Assembly (NCBI RefSeq): GCF_046630445.1
Contig: NC_092335.1
Location: 630,261,501-630,325,500, forward strand
Source: Rutidosis leptorrhynchoides
Taxonomy: Eukaryota > Streptophyta > Magnoliopsida > Asterales > Asteraceae
DNA length: 64,000 nucleotides
Direction: 5' to 3'
Positions 15,195 through 27,670 of the stretch are shown one piece after another; position 1 is the first letter of the stretch; each line of letters opens with the position of its first letter. The notes beneath the pieces are model-generated. The model was not told the origin of the DNA. It saw only the letters and a list, made by a program, of their open reading frames with translations, and did not search any database. The position numbers and the translations under genes are program-made.

Positions 15195-15264
15195 TTATAT
15201 ATTAAATAAATAAACGTCGGCAAGCTAGGATCCAATTTCTGCGTGAGCTGGAATTCGAAGCTCT

Positions 15265-15309
15265 GCACTCGCGGAGCTGTAAGGCACAAAACCTCCGCAC
15301 TCGCGGAGC
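15265..15309 (+). other. Paired GCACTCGCGGAGC motif upstream of E2 TATA box
   Basis: Two copies of GCACTCGCGGAGC, 19 bp apart, in otherwise AT-rich DNA, with GGCACAAAAC in the spacer as in the leader pair at 10774-10820. Its place just upstream of the TATA box suggests a promoter element. Confidence 0.55.
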
Positions 15310-15330
15310 ACACCGGGACCCAAATCCCAC

Positions 15331-15338
15331 TATAAAAG
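15331..15338 (+). promoter_or_regulatory. E2 LTR TATA box
   Basis: CCCACTATAAAAGGTGATGC gives a canonical TATAAAAG; transcription would be expected to start about 30 bp downstream. Confidence 0.65.
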
Positions 15339-15389
15339 GTGATGCAATTTGACGAAATATTTACACCATATCCATCTTTCTCTCCTCAA

Positions 15390-15390
<1 letters not shown>

Positions 15391-15457
<67 letters not shown>
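15391..15457. repeat. (AT)n microsatellite in E2 3' LTR
   Basis: Pure AT dinucleotide shortly downstream of the TATA box. Further AT arrays lie at 15149-15190 and 16455-16527. Confidence 0.95.
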
Positions 15458-15462
<5 letters not shown>

Positions 15463-16451
15463 ATATAATATAATATAGTTTTATATTAGTTAGTTTGGGT
15501 TATGTAACGGTTATTTTACGGGTTTTAAAGTCGGAGTTCTGTCCGTGTAACACTACGCGATTAAAAACCACTGTAAGCTATGTTCTTCCTTTTTAAATTA
15601 ATGTCTCATATTTTAGTTATTATTATGCTTATTTGAGCCGAAGTAATCGTGATGTTGGGCTAAATATTAAGACAGGGTTATTGGGCTTTGGACCATAATT
15701 GGGGTTTGAACAAAAGAACGACACTTGTGAAAATTGGACTATGGGCTATTAATGGGCTTTATATTTAATTAACTACATGATATCTTGTTAATTTAATATA
15801 ACGGTTATAATTTGACGTATCTATAAATAACCACACACGCTTAATCGGGTACGGTGGGCGGGATATCTATAAATACCAATAATTGTTCATTTGACCGGAC
15901 ACGAGAATGGATTAATAGTCAATGGACTCGTTGAAACAGGGGTGGATTACATTCAAGGGTAATTGGTGTAATTGTTAACAAAGTATTGAAACCTTGGATT
16001 ACACGCAGTCGATAACCTGGCGTATTCATTAAATAAAGTATTAAGACCTTGTTACAGTTCGAATCCCCAATTAGTTGGAATATTTGACTTCGGGTATAAG
16101 GTTAATTTGACGAAGACTCTCGCACTTTATAATTATGACCGATGGACTATTATAGACAAAACCAGATGGACTTATGAAACAATCCAGGACAAAGGATAAT
16201 TAACCTAGGATAATAAATTAAAATCAAAACGTCAAACATCATGATTACGGAAGTTTAAATAAGCATAATTATTTTATTTCATTTCTTATCGCAATTTTAT
16301 ATTTCGTCATTTAAATATCGTTATTTACTTTACGCTTTAAATTAAGTTGTATTTATATTTAATATTTTACATTAGGTTTTAACTGTGATATAAGACTTAA
16401 AATTGACAAACCGGTCATTAAACGGTAAAACCCCCTTTTATAATAAAAATA

Positions 16452-16531
<80 letters not shown>

Positions 16532-16754
16532 AATATAGTTGTAAAATAAATATAGTGTAAAATAAGCCGTCTCCCTGTGGAATGAACTGGACTTACTAAA
16601 AACTATACTACTCTACGATTAGGTACACTATCTATAGTGTTGTAGCAGAGTTTAGGTATATCCTATTTGTAAATTAATAATTAAAACTTGTGTAATTTGT
16701 ATCGTATTTCGTATTAAAAATAATAGTATTTCGTACCCCTCCGCTTTAACATCA

Positions 16755-17689
16755 AGTACCTAATATAATAAGTACTTCGATCAACACACAAACTAGTTGG
16801 ACTAAATACCAACAATTCACTTATGTGCATTTAATGACTTAAATGCATTAAATGCCCCAATAACGCCAAAGCCGTCCCATTAAGGTCAAGACCATCATAA
16901 ATTACTCAAAGATAGTGATTAAGATCCAACAACACTAACTAATACACAATAAGGGTATTTCATACCCATATTTCCCAACTACGTCAATCATTAACATTTT
17001 GACCATTTTAAAACCAACACACCCATTTTGAGTCATCTTCAAACCCAAACAACAACCATTTGCTAAATAAGTAGGTGTGCTAGTAATTAACTAACCAATT
17101 AAGACACATAAACACATTTATCAATTCAAAACCCTAGGTTAGTCAATTTTGAGTCCTCATGACTCAATCTTACCCAAGAACACCCAAAATCACCAAATAT
17201 GGGTTTTATGTTCATCACTAACCCAAACCCTAACCCTTAGACAAATTAAAATAATGAAATCAAGATTAGAGCATACCACCACAATCACAACGTAGATAGT
17301 GATTAGATGAACAACTTTAAAACTCGAGCTAAGACCCAAAACTAGCTCCTCCTTCCTTTGCTTGAGCTTTCTCAAACAAGAATCTCACTCTCTCTCTAAA
17401 ATTGAAGTGGAAAGGATAAGGTTGTTGAAATTGGAGTGAATACTACCCCAATATCTGCTCTACTGTCCTTAAACTCGTCCACAAGTGAAATTACCAAAGA
17501 GCCCTTCAAAATATCTCAAAAAATGAAACAGAATCCGGCTACAATAAAGCGTGCGCGGCGCGCTCCCTTAGGTGTGCGCGGTGCGCACAAGGTGCTGGAC
17601 AGGTTCTGACTTCTGTTTAATTATACAACAATACCCACACTCTATGTACCATATTTACACTGCTGTACAATGATGGTTAGGGTCTTACA
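16755..17689 (-). repeat. E3 3' LTR, part left of the E2 insertion
   Basis: Collinear with 23643-24576 from AGTACCTAATATAATAAG to GGTCTTACA. It carries one CpG-rich pair (about 17549-17590). No gene. Confidence 0.93.
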
Positions 17690-20600
17690 ACTCTCCCCCA
17701 CTTGAATCGGAACGCGTCCTCGCGATCCAAGCCGCATGACAAGAGGGAAGATAAACTAACACGAACTCTTCGGGCTCCCAAGTAAACTCGGAACCTTTAC
17801 TACGACGCCATTGAACTTTAAAAGTTCTCACCTCTTTATTTCTCAACCTTTTGACTTTCTCATTGAGTATAGCAATCGGCTACTCAATATACTCTAACTT
17901 ATTGTTTAGCTCAATCTCGTCTAAAGGTACCCAAGATGAATCATCCGCAAGACACTTACGGAGATGGGAAACATGAAATGTATTATGGATCCCCGCAAGC
18001 TCTTCGGGTAATTCCAAACGATACGCGACTTCACCAACACGAGCTAAAATTTTAAAAGGACCAATAAACCGAGGAGCTAACTTTCCCCGTTTTCGAAACC
18101 GAATAACACCTTTCCATGGCGAAACTTTAAGCATCACCATGTCACCCTCTTGGAACTCAATTTGTCGTCTTCGCTTATCGGCATAATATTTTTGTCTATC
18201 TTGTGCCTTTTTCAAATGAGTCTGAATCATATCAATCTTGCTATTCGTTTCTAAAACCAAATCGGTACTCCAGATTTCTCTTTGACCAATTTCACCCCAA
18301 CAAATCGGAGTTCGACATCTCCGCCCATAAAGCATCTCTTAAGGTGGCATCCCGATACTAGTATGATAACTATTATTGTACGAGAATTCCATCAAAGGTA
18401 AGTGCTCATCCCAACTACCACCGAAATCAATAATACATGGCCGTAACATATCCTCTAGAGTTTGATTCGTACGTTCGGTTTGACCATCCGTTTGAGGATG
18501 ATACGTCGTAATCAATTTCAATTGTGTGCCCATATCTTCATGAAACTTTTCCCAAAACCGAGATGTGAAACGAGTATCTCGATCCGAAATAATAGATATA
18601 GGAACTCCATGCCTAGATATCACTTCCTTGATAAATAACTTAGCCAAGGCCTCTGACGATATCGCTTCCCGAATGGGAAGAAACAAAGCACTTTTCGTCA
18701 ATCGATCAACTATCACCCAAATCGAATCAAATTGGGTTCTCGCCGTCTTTGGTAATTTTGTAATGAAATACATGGTAATGTGCTCCCATTTCCACTTCGG
18801 AATTTCTAACGGTTGTAATGTACCATAAGGCTTTTGGTGTTCGGCTTTTACTTACAAACACGTGACGCATTGTTCAACATACTTAACAACATCACGTTTC
18901 ATGCCCGGCCACCAATACTCCTTCCTCAAATCAAGATACATTTTCGTCGAGCCCGGATGAATAGAATACTTTGACTTATGTGCTTCATCAAGTAGCACTT
19001 GTCGATGATCACCCATTTTAGGCACCCACACCCTTCTTTGAAAAGATAACAAGTCATGCGGACCTAAGGTAATAAACTCCGTTTGTCCCACGATTCGTTC
19101 CTCATGCTTATTGTTTACAAAAGCTTCGATTTGAGTCTCGCCAAGCTTTACAAGAAAATCGTTAGTAATAATCATACGTAACAATCCCAATCGTAACGCC
19201 GGGTGATGACTCTTTCGACTTAACGCATCCGCGACCACATTAGCCTTGCCCGAATGATAAAGTATTTCACAATCATAATCTTTTACCACATCCATCCACT
19301 TAAGTTGGCGATAATTCAAATCTCATTGGTTAAAGAGATGTTTCAAACTCTTATGATCTGAATAAATCGTACTCTTGACACCATACAAGTAGTGGCGCCA
19401 AATTTTCAACGCATGAACAACCGCCGCCAACTCAAGATCGTGAGTCGGATATCTCGTTTCGTGTTCCTTTAATTGTCGAGAGGCATAAGCGATGACTTTA
19501 CCCATTTGCATTAGAACACACCCGAGCCCATTTAGAGAAGCATCACAATAAACCGTCATGTCTTCCACACCTTCCGGCAACACTAACACCGGAGCTTGAC
19601 ACAATTTCTCTTTTAACATTTGAAAAGCAATTTCTTGCTCGTTTTCCCAATTAAATCTCGCGTTCTTCCTCGTCAATTTCGTCAATGAAGAAGCGATCTT
19701 AGAAAAGTCTTGGATAAACTGACGATAATAACCGGCCAATCCGAGAAAACTTCAGATTTCCGTAGGCGTAATCGGTCGTCCCCAACTCTTCACCGTCTCT
19801 ATTTTCCCCGGATCTACTTGAATACCATCTTTGTTCACAATGTGGCCAAGGAATTGAACTTCCCTTAGCCAAAATTGACATTTGGAGAATTTAGCATACA
19901 ACTTCTCCTTCCACAACGTCTTTAACACATACCGCAAATGATGTTCATGTTCCTTCATACTCTTCGAATAGACAAGTATGTCGTCAATGAACATAATTAT
20001 CGACTTGTCCAACATAGGTTGGCACACTCGGTTTATAAGATCCATGAATGCCGCCGGTGCATTCGTAAGACCAAAAGGCATAACTACGAATTCAAAATGC
20101 CCATAACGCGTTCGAAAAGCCATTTTCTAGATATCTTCCTCACGGACCCGCATTTGGTGATAGCCGGACCGTAGGTCGATTTTAGAAAAATATGTTGCAC
20201 CTTGGAGTTGGTCAAACAAATCGTCAATCATAGGCAATGGATAACGATTCTTGATCGTCACTTTGTTCAACTCCCGATAATCGATGCACATCCGCATACT
20301 ACCATCCTTCTTCTTCACGAATAAAATCGGAGCGCCCCATGGCGAAGCACTCGGTCGAATAAAACCCTTTTCAAGTAACTCTTAGGTTTGATTTAACAAC
20401 TCTTGCATTTCCGTCGGCGCTAAACGATAAGGAGTTTTAGCAATGGGTGTAGCCCCCGGAACCAACTCAATGCGAAATTCAACTTGTCTTTCCGCCAGAA
20501 CACCCGGTAACTCATCCAAAAAACGTCTTCAAATTCATTAACCACCGGAATTTCACGAATGGGTGGTGGCTCATCACGAGTATCAACAACATGGGCAAGA

Positions 20601-22126
20601 AAAGCCATGCCACCACTAACAACGAAACGACGTGTCCGTGCAAAAGTGCATATCGGCACAAGTGTTCGTCGCTTATCGCCATGAATAATTAACTCTCCCC
20701 CACTTGGGGTTTTCACACGTATAGATTTTTCATGGTATGAAATATCGACTCTATTATGATCGAGCCAATCCATACCAACCACGATATCAAAATCACCCAA
20801 AGTCATCGGAACGAGATCAATTTTAAAGTTTTCGACACCAAATACAACATTACAATTTTTACACACATCAACCACTAGCACCGTCTTCCCATCCGCTATT
20901 TCAACTTCTATCGGACGACTTAACTTAGCTAACGGTTTATTAAGTTTAGGCACAAATTTTGGTGACACAAACGACAAGTTAGCACCACTATCAAAGAGTA
21001 TCCTTGCCGGATTAGAATTAACCATGAAAGTACCTGAGACAACTTCGTTAGATTACTTGGCTTCCTCATTGGTCATCAAATAATTACGACCCCTAGCCGT
21101 ACCCGCCGCCTTCTCTAGCCGTTTAACATTATCGTTGCGCAAATCGGGACACTCCGGCCTCTTGTGCCCTTCTTTGTTACAATTAAAACAAACGATTTTT
21201 TTGGAAGATGAGTTCGTACAATCACAGGCCAAGTGCCCTTGTCGACCACAATTGTAGCACGTGGGTCCAAAACCCTTAGAAGCCCCCTTTTTCACACTAC
21301 CGACGCTCTCGGTCACACTCTTGCTCTTCTTATTCGAGTGGCTAGTAGCTTCAAGTTTTCGTTTGCCAAAGGTGAAGTCACTCTTTCTTGGAGCAAGCGA
21401 TTCAAAACCCTTAGCGATATCAAACAATTCATCAAAAGTCTTTGCCGAATTCCTACTAATCCTTTCTTGATAGTTATCATTCAAGGTTCGGTAGAAATCT
21501 TCTTTCAACATATGATCATTCCCGTCATACTCCGGGCAAAATTGGGTCTTTGATAAGAAAGTGGACTTGAGAGTGTTCAAATTCATTGACCCTTGCCTTA
21601 AAGTACGTAACTCGTCCTTAAGCTTTGAAAGATCGGTCGAAGTTCGGTACTCCTTGAAAAATTCTTCTTTAAACTCGTCTCACGTCAAACTCATACTTTG
21701 TTCTTCGCCATAAAGTCGGATTTTCACGTCCCACCACAACTTGGCATCACCCCTCATCATGCTACTACCAAACCTCGTCTTTTTATCGAGAGGGCACTCA
21801 CTAGTACGAAAAGCCCCCTCCATATCGGAGATCCATCAAGCACTCTTGAGTGGGTCTCGTTCACCTTCAAAGGTGGGAGGTTGAGCATCTTTGAAGTTTT
21901 TATAGTGGAAATCTCGCCTTCCAGCGTTATCCTCTTTAAGAACAATCTTAGCTTGTTCCTTGACTAGATTGACTACTTGTTCATCAATCAAATCCAAGAA
22001 CATCTTCTTAACATCCTCTAAGAAGGCCGCATGATGCCTTTGCATAATGGCCTCAACCTTGGCCATAAACTCGACATCCTCGCTCGTACCCCCTTCATTG
22101 TTCTCGGGTCCGTTTCTCTTCTTCAT
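17685..22126 (-). pseudogene. E3 gag-pol polyprotein, decayed
   Basis: Gag starts at the ATG at 22126. The core (FKDAQPPTFEGERDP, then WISDMEGAF) and two CCHC knuckles (CYNCGRQGHLACDC, CFNCNKEGHKRPEC near 21260-21140) are visible. Protease has LFDSGAN near 21000, [13 protein letters not shown] near 19980, RNase [12 protein letters not shown] near 19540, and integrase the HHCC finger near 18960-18870 and the D, D and E regions to about 18480. A GPF segment (RFIGPFKIL) and a chromodomain-like end (VQWRRSKGSEFTWEP near 17770) follow. About ten in-frame stops and one frameshift near 20520 inactivate it. The final frame runs through the polypurine tract and would end at TAA 17687-17685, inside the LTR. 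Confidence 0.9.
17690..17703 (-). other. E3 polypurine tract
   Basis: AAGTGGGGGAGAGT on the coding strand, directly against the 3' LTR start TGTAAGACC. It is also translated as the last residues of the pol frame. Confidence 0.85.
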
Positions 22127-22481
22127 ACTATAAAACGGAAACGATTAAGCAACGAAATGAAAGGACTTAACACATATGTATATACATATACACCACACTA
22201 CCCCATCTTGCTCAACAATCGTCGTACATCGCTTGTTTGACACGATTTGAACCCGTAACAATGGTAGCTAATCATTGTTACGCGAGCACGTTGCATTAAC
22301 TTGCTAGTACAACGTCTATCTCTCTTGATGATTTCTAAACAATTAGCGCAAGGTTAGTTCACATTAACCTAAACACTAGTCAACTCTCGGTCCGACCCGT
22401 CTCTTACAAGTCCCGCATAAAGCGCATACATAAATAAGTCTAAGTCTAGGCACCTATCTCAAGTCGCGTAAATCCCTTAGA

Positions 22482-22497
22482 CCATGCTCTGATACCA
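22482..22497 (-). other. E3 primer binding site, tRNA-iMet
   Basis: TGGTATCAGAGCATGG on the coding strand, two bases inside the 5' LTR; the first twelve bases match the plant initiator-Met tRNA 3' end. Confidence 0.9.
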
Positions 22498-22565
22498 CTT
22501 GTAACAACCCAAACCAATAACCAACCGATCACGTGAAACAAAATTTTTTTTTATTATTCAGAAGA

Positions 22566-22604
22566 GTGCGCCACGCGCACCACCTCAGGGTGCGTGGCGC
22601 GCAC
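22566..22604. other. Paired near-palindromic CpG-rich motif, E3 LTR end
   Basis: GTGCGCCACGCGCAC and GTGCGTGGCGCGCAC, nine bases apart, are near reverse complements of each other. A second pair of similar composition is at 24436-24475 near the other end of the same LTR. Confidence 0.6.
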
Positions 22605-23023
22605 AGGCCCAATTCAGTTATGTCCGGTTTTGTCAATTTTCAAATAAAGATCTCCCACTTCCCGACATATTTAGACGAAACGCTTTTCACAACATGTTAT
22701 AATGGTTAAAACTCACACGATTCAATAATAAAATAAGTTTTACAAAACCGGGCCCACATATGCCGTAATACGAGTTTGGTACAAAAATATGAGTTTCGAC
22801 TACACTAGTTTAAATTCCAAACGACACTATGAGCATGGTGTTTGGGGGTTAAACTACCCAAATCTCGGTGGAACTCCAAAAGCTATAACATCCAAAAGCG
22901 TCTCCTAACAAACAAACAAGATCTCTAATCCGTACGAATGCCCTTACCCTTGTCTCCGCCGGAGCCTATAAAAAGATAAACAATGAGAGGGTAAGCAAAG
23001 ATTAGTGAATGCAATAATTATAC

Positions 23024-23030
<7 letters not shown>

Positions 23031-23098
<68 letters not shown>
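23031..23098. repeat. (AT)n microsatellite in E3 LTR
   Basis: Pure AT dinucleotide, about 68 bp. Confidence 0.95.
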
Positions 23099-23103
<5 letters not shown>

Positions 23104-23288
23104 CCTACTTGCAATCACTTACACACATACCGCATACACGCTAGCAATACAATTAGCATACCATCTCAAGTACGAAGCTAATAATCTCCAACAACCCGCA
23201 ACTAGCGTAATCAATAACATACAATCGACATAATACAATATGCTACAATACAATACACAACCATGGTTAACCATTCTTGCGTCATAGT

Positions 23289-23540
23289 GCTACCGGCTCT
23301 TTGGTTCACACCATGCGCATCGGTTATGATGCTACCGGCTCTTTGGTTCACATCACAACCCGAGTCATACTCGCATTGAAGTGCTACCGGCTCTTTGGTT
23401 TACACTCTAACAACTAGTGCCGTAGTGCTACCGGCTCTTTGGTTCACACTACAACACACGTACTATGACGCTACCGGCTCTTTAGTTCACATCATAGCAC
23501 AAACGCACATACTATGGCACTACCGTCTCTTTGGTTCATA
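23289..23540. repeat. Tandem units with GCTACCGGCTCTTTGGTT in E3 LTR
   Basis: Six copies of GCTACCGGCTCTTTGGTT (some with one or two changes), each followed by a short CACA-type tail and separated by variable 15-35-bp spacers. The conserved core with variable spacers looks like repeated protein-binding sites rather than a simple slipped repeat. Confidence 0.8.
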
Positions 23541-24576
23541 CCATAGCATACAAATAAATACATTATATACATACGCATATAATCATTCCACTCACCTTAA
23601 CGATTCGGTGACAGTTTTATACTTCCGCAAGCTTCAAAGCAAAGTACCTAATATAATAAGTACTTCAATCAACACACAAACTAGTTGGACTAAATACCAA
23701 CAATTCACTTATGTGCATTTAATGACTTAGATGCATTAAATGCCCCATTAACACCAAAACCGTCCCATTAAGGTCAAGACCATCATAAATCACTCAAAGC
23801 TAGTGATTAAGATCCAACAACACTAACTAATACACAATAAGGGTATTTCATACCCATATTTCCCAACTAGGTCAATCATTAACATTTTGACCATTTTAAA
23901 CCAACACACCCATTTTTAGTCATCTTCAAACCCAAACAACAACCATTTGCTAAATAACTAGGTGTGCTAGTAATTAACTAACCAATTAAGACACATAAAC
24001 ACATTTATCAATTCAAAACCCTAGGTTAGTCAATTTTGAGTCCTCATGACTCAATTTTACCCAAGAACACCCAAAATCACCAAATATGGGTTTTATGTTC
24101 ATCACTAACCCTAACCTTAACCCTTAGACAAATTAAAATAAGGAAATCAAGATTATAGCATACCACCACAATCACAACGTAGCTAGTGATTAGATGAACA
24201 ACTTTAAAACTCGAGCTAAGACCCAAAACTAGCTCCTCCTTCCTTTGCTTCAGCTTTCTTACACAAGAATCTCACTCTCTCTCTAAAATTGAAGTGGAAA
24301 GGATAAGGTTGTTGGAATTGGAGTGAATGCTACCCCAATATCTGCTCTATTGTCCTTAAACTCATCCACAAGTGAAATTACCAAAGAGCCCTTCAAAATA
24401 TCTCAAAAGATGAAACAGAATCCGGCTAAAGTAAAGGGTGCGTGGCGCGCTCCCTTAGGTGTGTGCGGCGCGCACAAGGTGCTGGATAGTTTCTGACTTC
24501 TGTTTAATTATACAACAATACCCACACTCTATGTACCATATTTACACTGCTGTACAATGATGGTTAGGGTCTTACA

Positions 24577-26431
24577 CCAGATTACCTGATTATCAACTCC
24601 TTTTGATACCGCCGAGTAAGCTACCAGAATCACGACGCACTTCACTCATTAAACTACGAGCAAGTAAAGTCTTTCGACACCAAAAACACCACTGAGCGAT
24701 AATCCAATCTCTTAGTTACTAGCTTGGGCCATCTCGGTCTCTATCGCCACCATCTTCTAACACGAAGATCATCCACTTACACTAGAAGACCAATTGAAGT
24801 GAGCGAGACTTCAATCATAGGATTCTTTCATGAGACTATGCCATCTCACCAATCGATCTAGACACGTCCAATCCCGAACACACATGTCAACGACCACCCT
24901 CGTATAGGATTTTCTGTCTATCTATGAATTCCTTCACCAACAAAAAGAACCCCAACAGACGCCTTTGTAGACTAATCTTCAAGATACCCTAATGCGAACT
25001 CCATCACCACCTTGAAGTATACCATCTTTTTCAACTTTCCGCTTTCTCGTTGGTACACTAACCTCCTCATAGCGCTATGAATTTCACGAACCCCATCTTC
25101 TCATCCCAAGCACGCTCCCACTGTACGAGTAAGAATTAATTTGCAGCTTTGAGAAGAAACTTTGTTTGTATCACCGGTTAGTCACAAATTACATTGTCAT
25201 CGGAGAGTGACAAGTATTCGAAGTCCTAGTGTTACCGGAATTAACACACTAAACTTGAGATCATTGGAGAAACAAGTCGCTCAACCATCTCCACAACCCC
25301 ACTAGTTGTCTAACTCCCACTAGCTCGATAACTTCTGTCGATAACCAAACTCTCACCGAGTTTCCGACACCCTCAACGATCCTAGAAAGTTCAAGTTCCG
25401 GGACTTACAAGAATATCCGGTCCTATCCATCACCTAAATATTTCTATTGATCACCCTCGAAGAAAATTGCTCCCTTTATTGAAACATCAACCAATAACCG
25501 AGCAACAGTCGGATGCGTACTATCCGACACCCTTCGACATCAATTTCTTAAGTGACAAGAAACTCTAACCTGCCCGCATATTCCATTGGCTTGGAATATT
25601 TGACCATACACTTGGTCCCCCGTTTCAAAACACGCAAGCACCAAACTTCCCCGATAACTCCCACTATTGACTTTCAACTCGATGCATCTTGTTCGTTATT
25701 CAACCGCTTAACCCGAGAGAAGAACACCCTCCTGAGCTTCCATAACAAACCCACATATTTGAAAACATAGCTCGCATCGTTTAAAGTTACCTTGACAAAA
25801 CCATCTCGCACTCGCGTCATCAAACCTGAAAAACTTCATCCTGAAAACTGCCCAGATTCGAAAAATCATATCTCAAGATCTAACGGTTAGATCAGCCTCA
25901 AATTTTTACCACGTGTAGATCAGTAAGTCTACTACCCACACACAAAAAATCAAGTTAATCCAACGGTTAACGAATCTGCTACGAATTTTATACTACAACA
26001 GCTCCTGGAACTCCGAATTTGATAGTTCAACCATTCTTTCGCACGGGATCGCGAAGAACGAGAACTCAGATCCGACACCCGGATCTCCCGAAAAAATCTC
26101 TCCGCAACGAACCCATCGACCTGACCTTGACTCCGTAACCCTTCACGATAAAAACCCACCATTATGATGCAATCAGCGTCCCGATTACAAAATAACTTCC
26201 AAGAACCGTCACCCGAATCTTGTGTGATCAACTCTCTCGGATACATAGACATATCCATGAGTTCATCGCGACCAACTAAGTCACCCGGTCTCGATACATG
26301 TTGCAAACAAAATCCCTAGCTCATCGTTTAATCTAACCTTGATGAAAAATCGAATCATCAACCATATTGAAGAAACTTGCTTTCAATTCGCCATCGCTCC
26401 CAAAGTCGAAAGCTTGAGCTCTGATATCACT
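24577..26431 (-). mobile_element. E4 internal remnant, probable copia-like element
   Basis: Lies between the end of E3 and a primer-site/LTR junction at 26416-26432 that reads on the minus strand. I find no retrotransposon protein motif in it. The longest frame (118 codons, minus, 26306-25950) matches nothing I recognise. The assignment to an LTR element rests only on the adjoining primer site and LTR-like sequence. Confidence 0.35.
26416..26429 (-). other. E4 primer-site-like sequence
   Basis: TGATATCAGAGCTC on the minus strand, one base from the initiator-Met tRNA match TGGTATCAGAGC, two bases before TGTTAGGAATT. Confidence 0.5.
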
Positions 26432-26870
26432 TGTTAGGAATTATGGACCCAACCAAGACATGTGATCTATGCTAACCACTAAACCCACAACGACAAACGA
26501 AATAGCTAAAGCAAGAATGATAAATATAAACGACACAGGGATTTAACGTGTTATATCCCAAATCCAAAACACGGAGAAGGGTTTACTCCACGGACGCAAA
26601 CCAGAGATTTTTACTATAATTTTTGTGCACACATGTTAAGGTTACAATAGGATGCTTAAATAGGCAAAACTCAACAAGAAAACACCTTGGAGAACAAGAA
26701 AAACGTAAATAAGGAAACTGCCCGTCAGACAAGCCGCGCCGCGCCTCCACGGCTAAATCTAAAACAGCAACTTTCCTTCAACTTGATCCCCATTCACATC
26801 CTTGTTTAAGTCGCTTCGCACTCCAACGTATAAACCTTCAACATGATAGAAGTTTTAAACTCTAATATCG
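26432..26870 (-). repeat. E4 LTR-like sequence, far end not defined
   Basis: Starts TGTTAGGAATTATGG. It contains the GGATTTAACGTG ... CTCCACGG phrase common in copia LTRs and a CpG-rich CCGCGCCGCGCC block near 26734. The distal end is a guess. From here to 27284 I see nothing else. Confidence 0.4.
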
Positions 26871-27284
26871 TCGTATGTAAGGCCTAATACGTGAGAGTTG
26901 AGACGTTTTGTACGATAGAGCTTAAATTTATATACGATATGAGTTTCATGAGATGCTAAAGAAAACACATAATTAAGGTGACGTTGCTGATTTATGCTTT
27001 TACGAAAATAAAATACTTTTGATCGATCGAAATATTGTATTTCAACTTACGACCTTACCAAATTAATTATATGCATCTCATATACATCTTAACTTAATTA
27101 GATTAAATATTTAAATCTAAATATTTTTAAACATGCATCATACAACATTCTACAAGATATATTAATAATTGATATGTTATAATTAAAACAAATATAGATA
27201 GATATAGTATAAATCCACAAATTCACTAAAGTTATGCATCAATTTATAGATAGGAAACAAATAAGCTAGTTCAAGCGTTTCCAT

Positions 27285-27670
27285 ATTTTTTTTTTGAAAC
27301 GGAGATTTTATTAATAATAAAAGGTCAATTAGCAAAAAGCTAGTAGACGACCAAAAGATATAGTGTTTCCATATCATTGCGGCTCAATTCCTAGCGAAGG
27401 CATCCTTGCTAATTCGAGAGTTCTCTCTCATCTTTGTATTTTGAACAGACGGCCAAGCTTTCTTCCAGTATTGCGGAATGGCGTTTGGATCCTAGGGTCC
27501 CTTCGGGAATCTCTTGATCTAGGGCTTTGATGAATTTTATTCATGTTTTTAAGTTTATTTTTTACTCTTTTAAACCAGTTTCAAGCGCACTTTTGTCGTG
27601 TCTTGTTTTGTTTGTTGTTGCCCTTGCGTTTTTAGTACGAATTAATACTCCAGCCTTTTGAAAAAACTTT
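27285..27670 (+). mobile_element. Possible LINE 3'-end fragment
   Basis: T-rich run and a segment ending GAATTAATACTCCAGCCTTTTG then an A run, like the 3' tails of plant LINEs. There is no reverse transcriptase frame. Weak call. Confidence 0.25.

Larger units (their letters stand above)
9593..16754 (+). mobile_element. E2: non-autonomous LTR element, Athila/Tat-style primer site
   Basis: Plus-strand element: 5' LTR remnant (9593-10492), tRNA-Asp primer site, leader, one gag-like ORF, about 1.9 kb of non-coding sequence, polypurine tract and a complete 2004-bp 3' LTR (14751-16754). There is no protease, RT, RNase H or integrase. It is inserted in the left LTR of E3 (flank resumes at 16755, collinear with 23643) and its own 5' LTR was later split by E1. 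I count roughly 28 substitutions between 9593-10492 and 15849-16754, about 3%, similar to E3. Confidence 0.88.
14751..16754 (+). repeat. 3' LTR of E2 (2004 bp)
   Basis: TGATAGTGCTC to AACATCA. It contains the paired CpG-rich motif (15265-15277 and 15297-15309), a TATA box about 20 bases after it, AT arrays at 15149-15190, 15391-15457 and 16455-16527, and the segment used to recognise the truncated 5' copy. No gene. Confidence 0.88.
16755..24576 (-). mobile_element. E3: Ty3/gypsy chromovirus, decayed
   Basis: Minus-strand element with complete 5' LTR (24576-22500), initiator-Met primer site, gag-pol remnant, polypurine tract and the right-hand part of the 3' LTR (17689-16755); E2 sits in the rest of that LTR. 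About 32 differences separate 16755-17689 from 23643-24576, about 3.4%, so it is clearly older than E8. The right flank CCAGA at 24577 is the candidate target duplication; the partner is off the window. Confidence 0.9.
22500..24576 (-). repeat. 5' LTR of E3 (2077 bp)
   Basis: Plus-strand ends are TGTAACAACCC and GGTCTTACA. CpG-rich pairs lie near both ends (22566-22604 and 24436-24475). Between them are an AT array (23031-23098) and a tandem region (23289-23540). No gene. Confidence 0.9.

Noticed and set aside
23289..23540. CRISPR-like array of repeats with spacers
   Set aside because: Plant nuclear LTR context, uneven spacers and no cas genes; treated as a regulatory tandem.
25950..26306. 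118-codon minus-strand ORF downstream of the E4 primer-like site
   Set aside because: Position would suit gag, but no motif or composition supports a protein; kept only as part of the E4 remnant.
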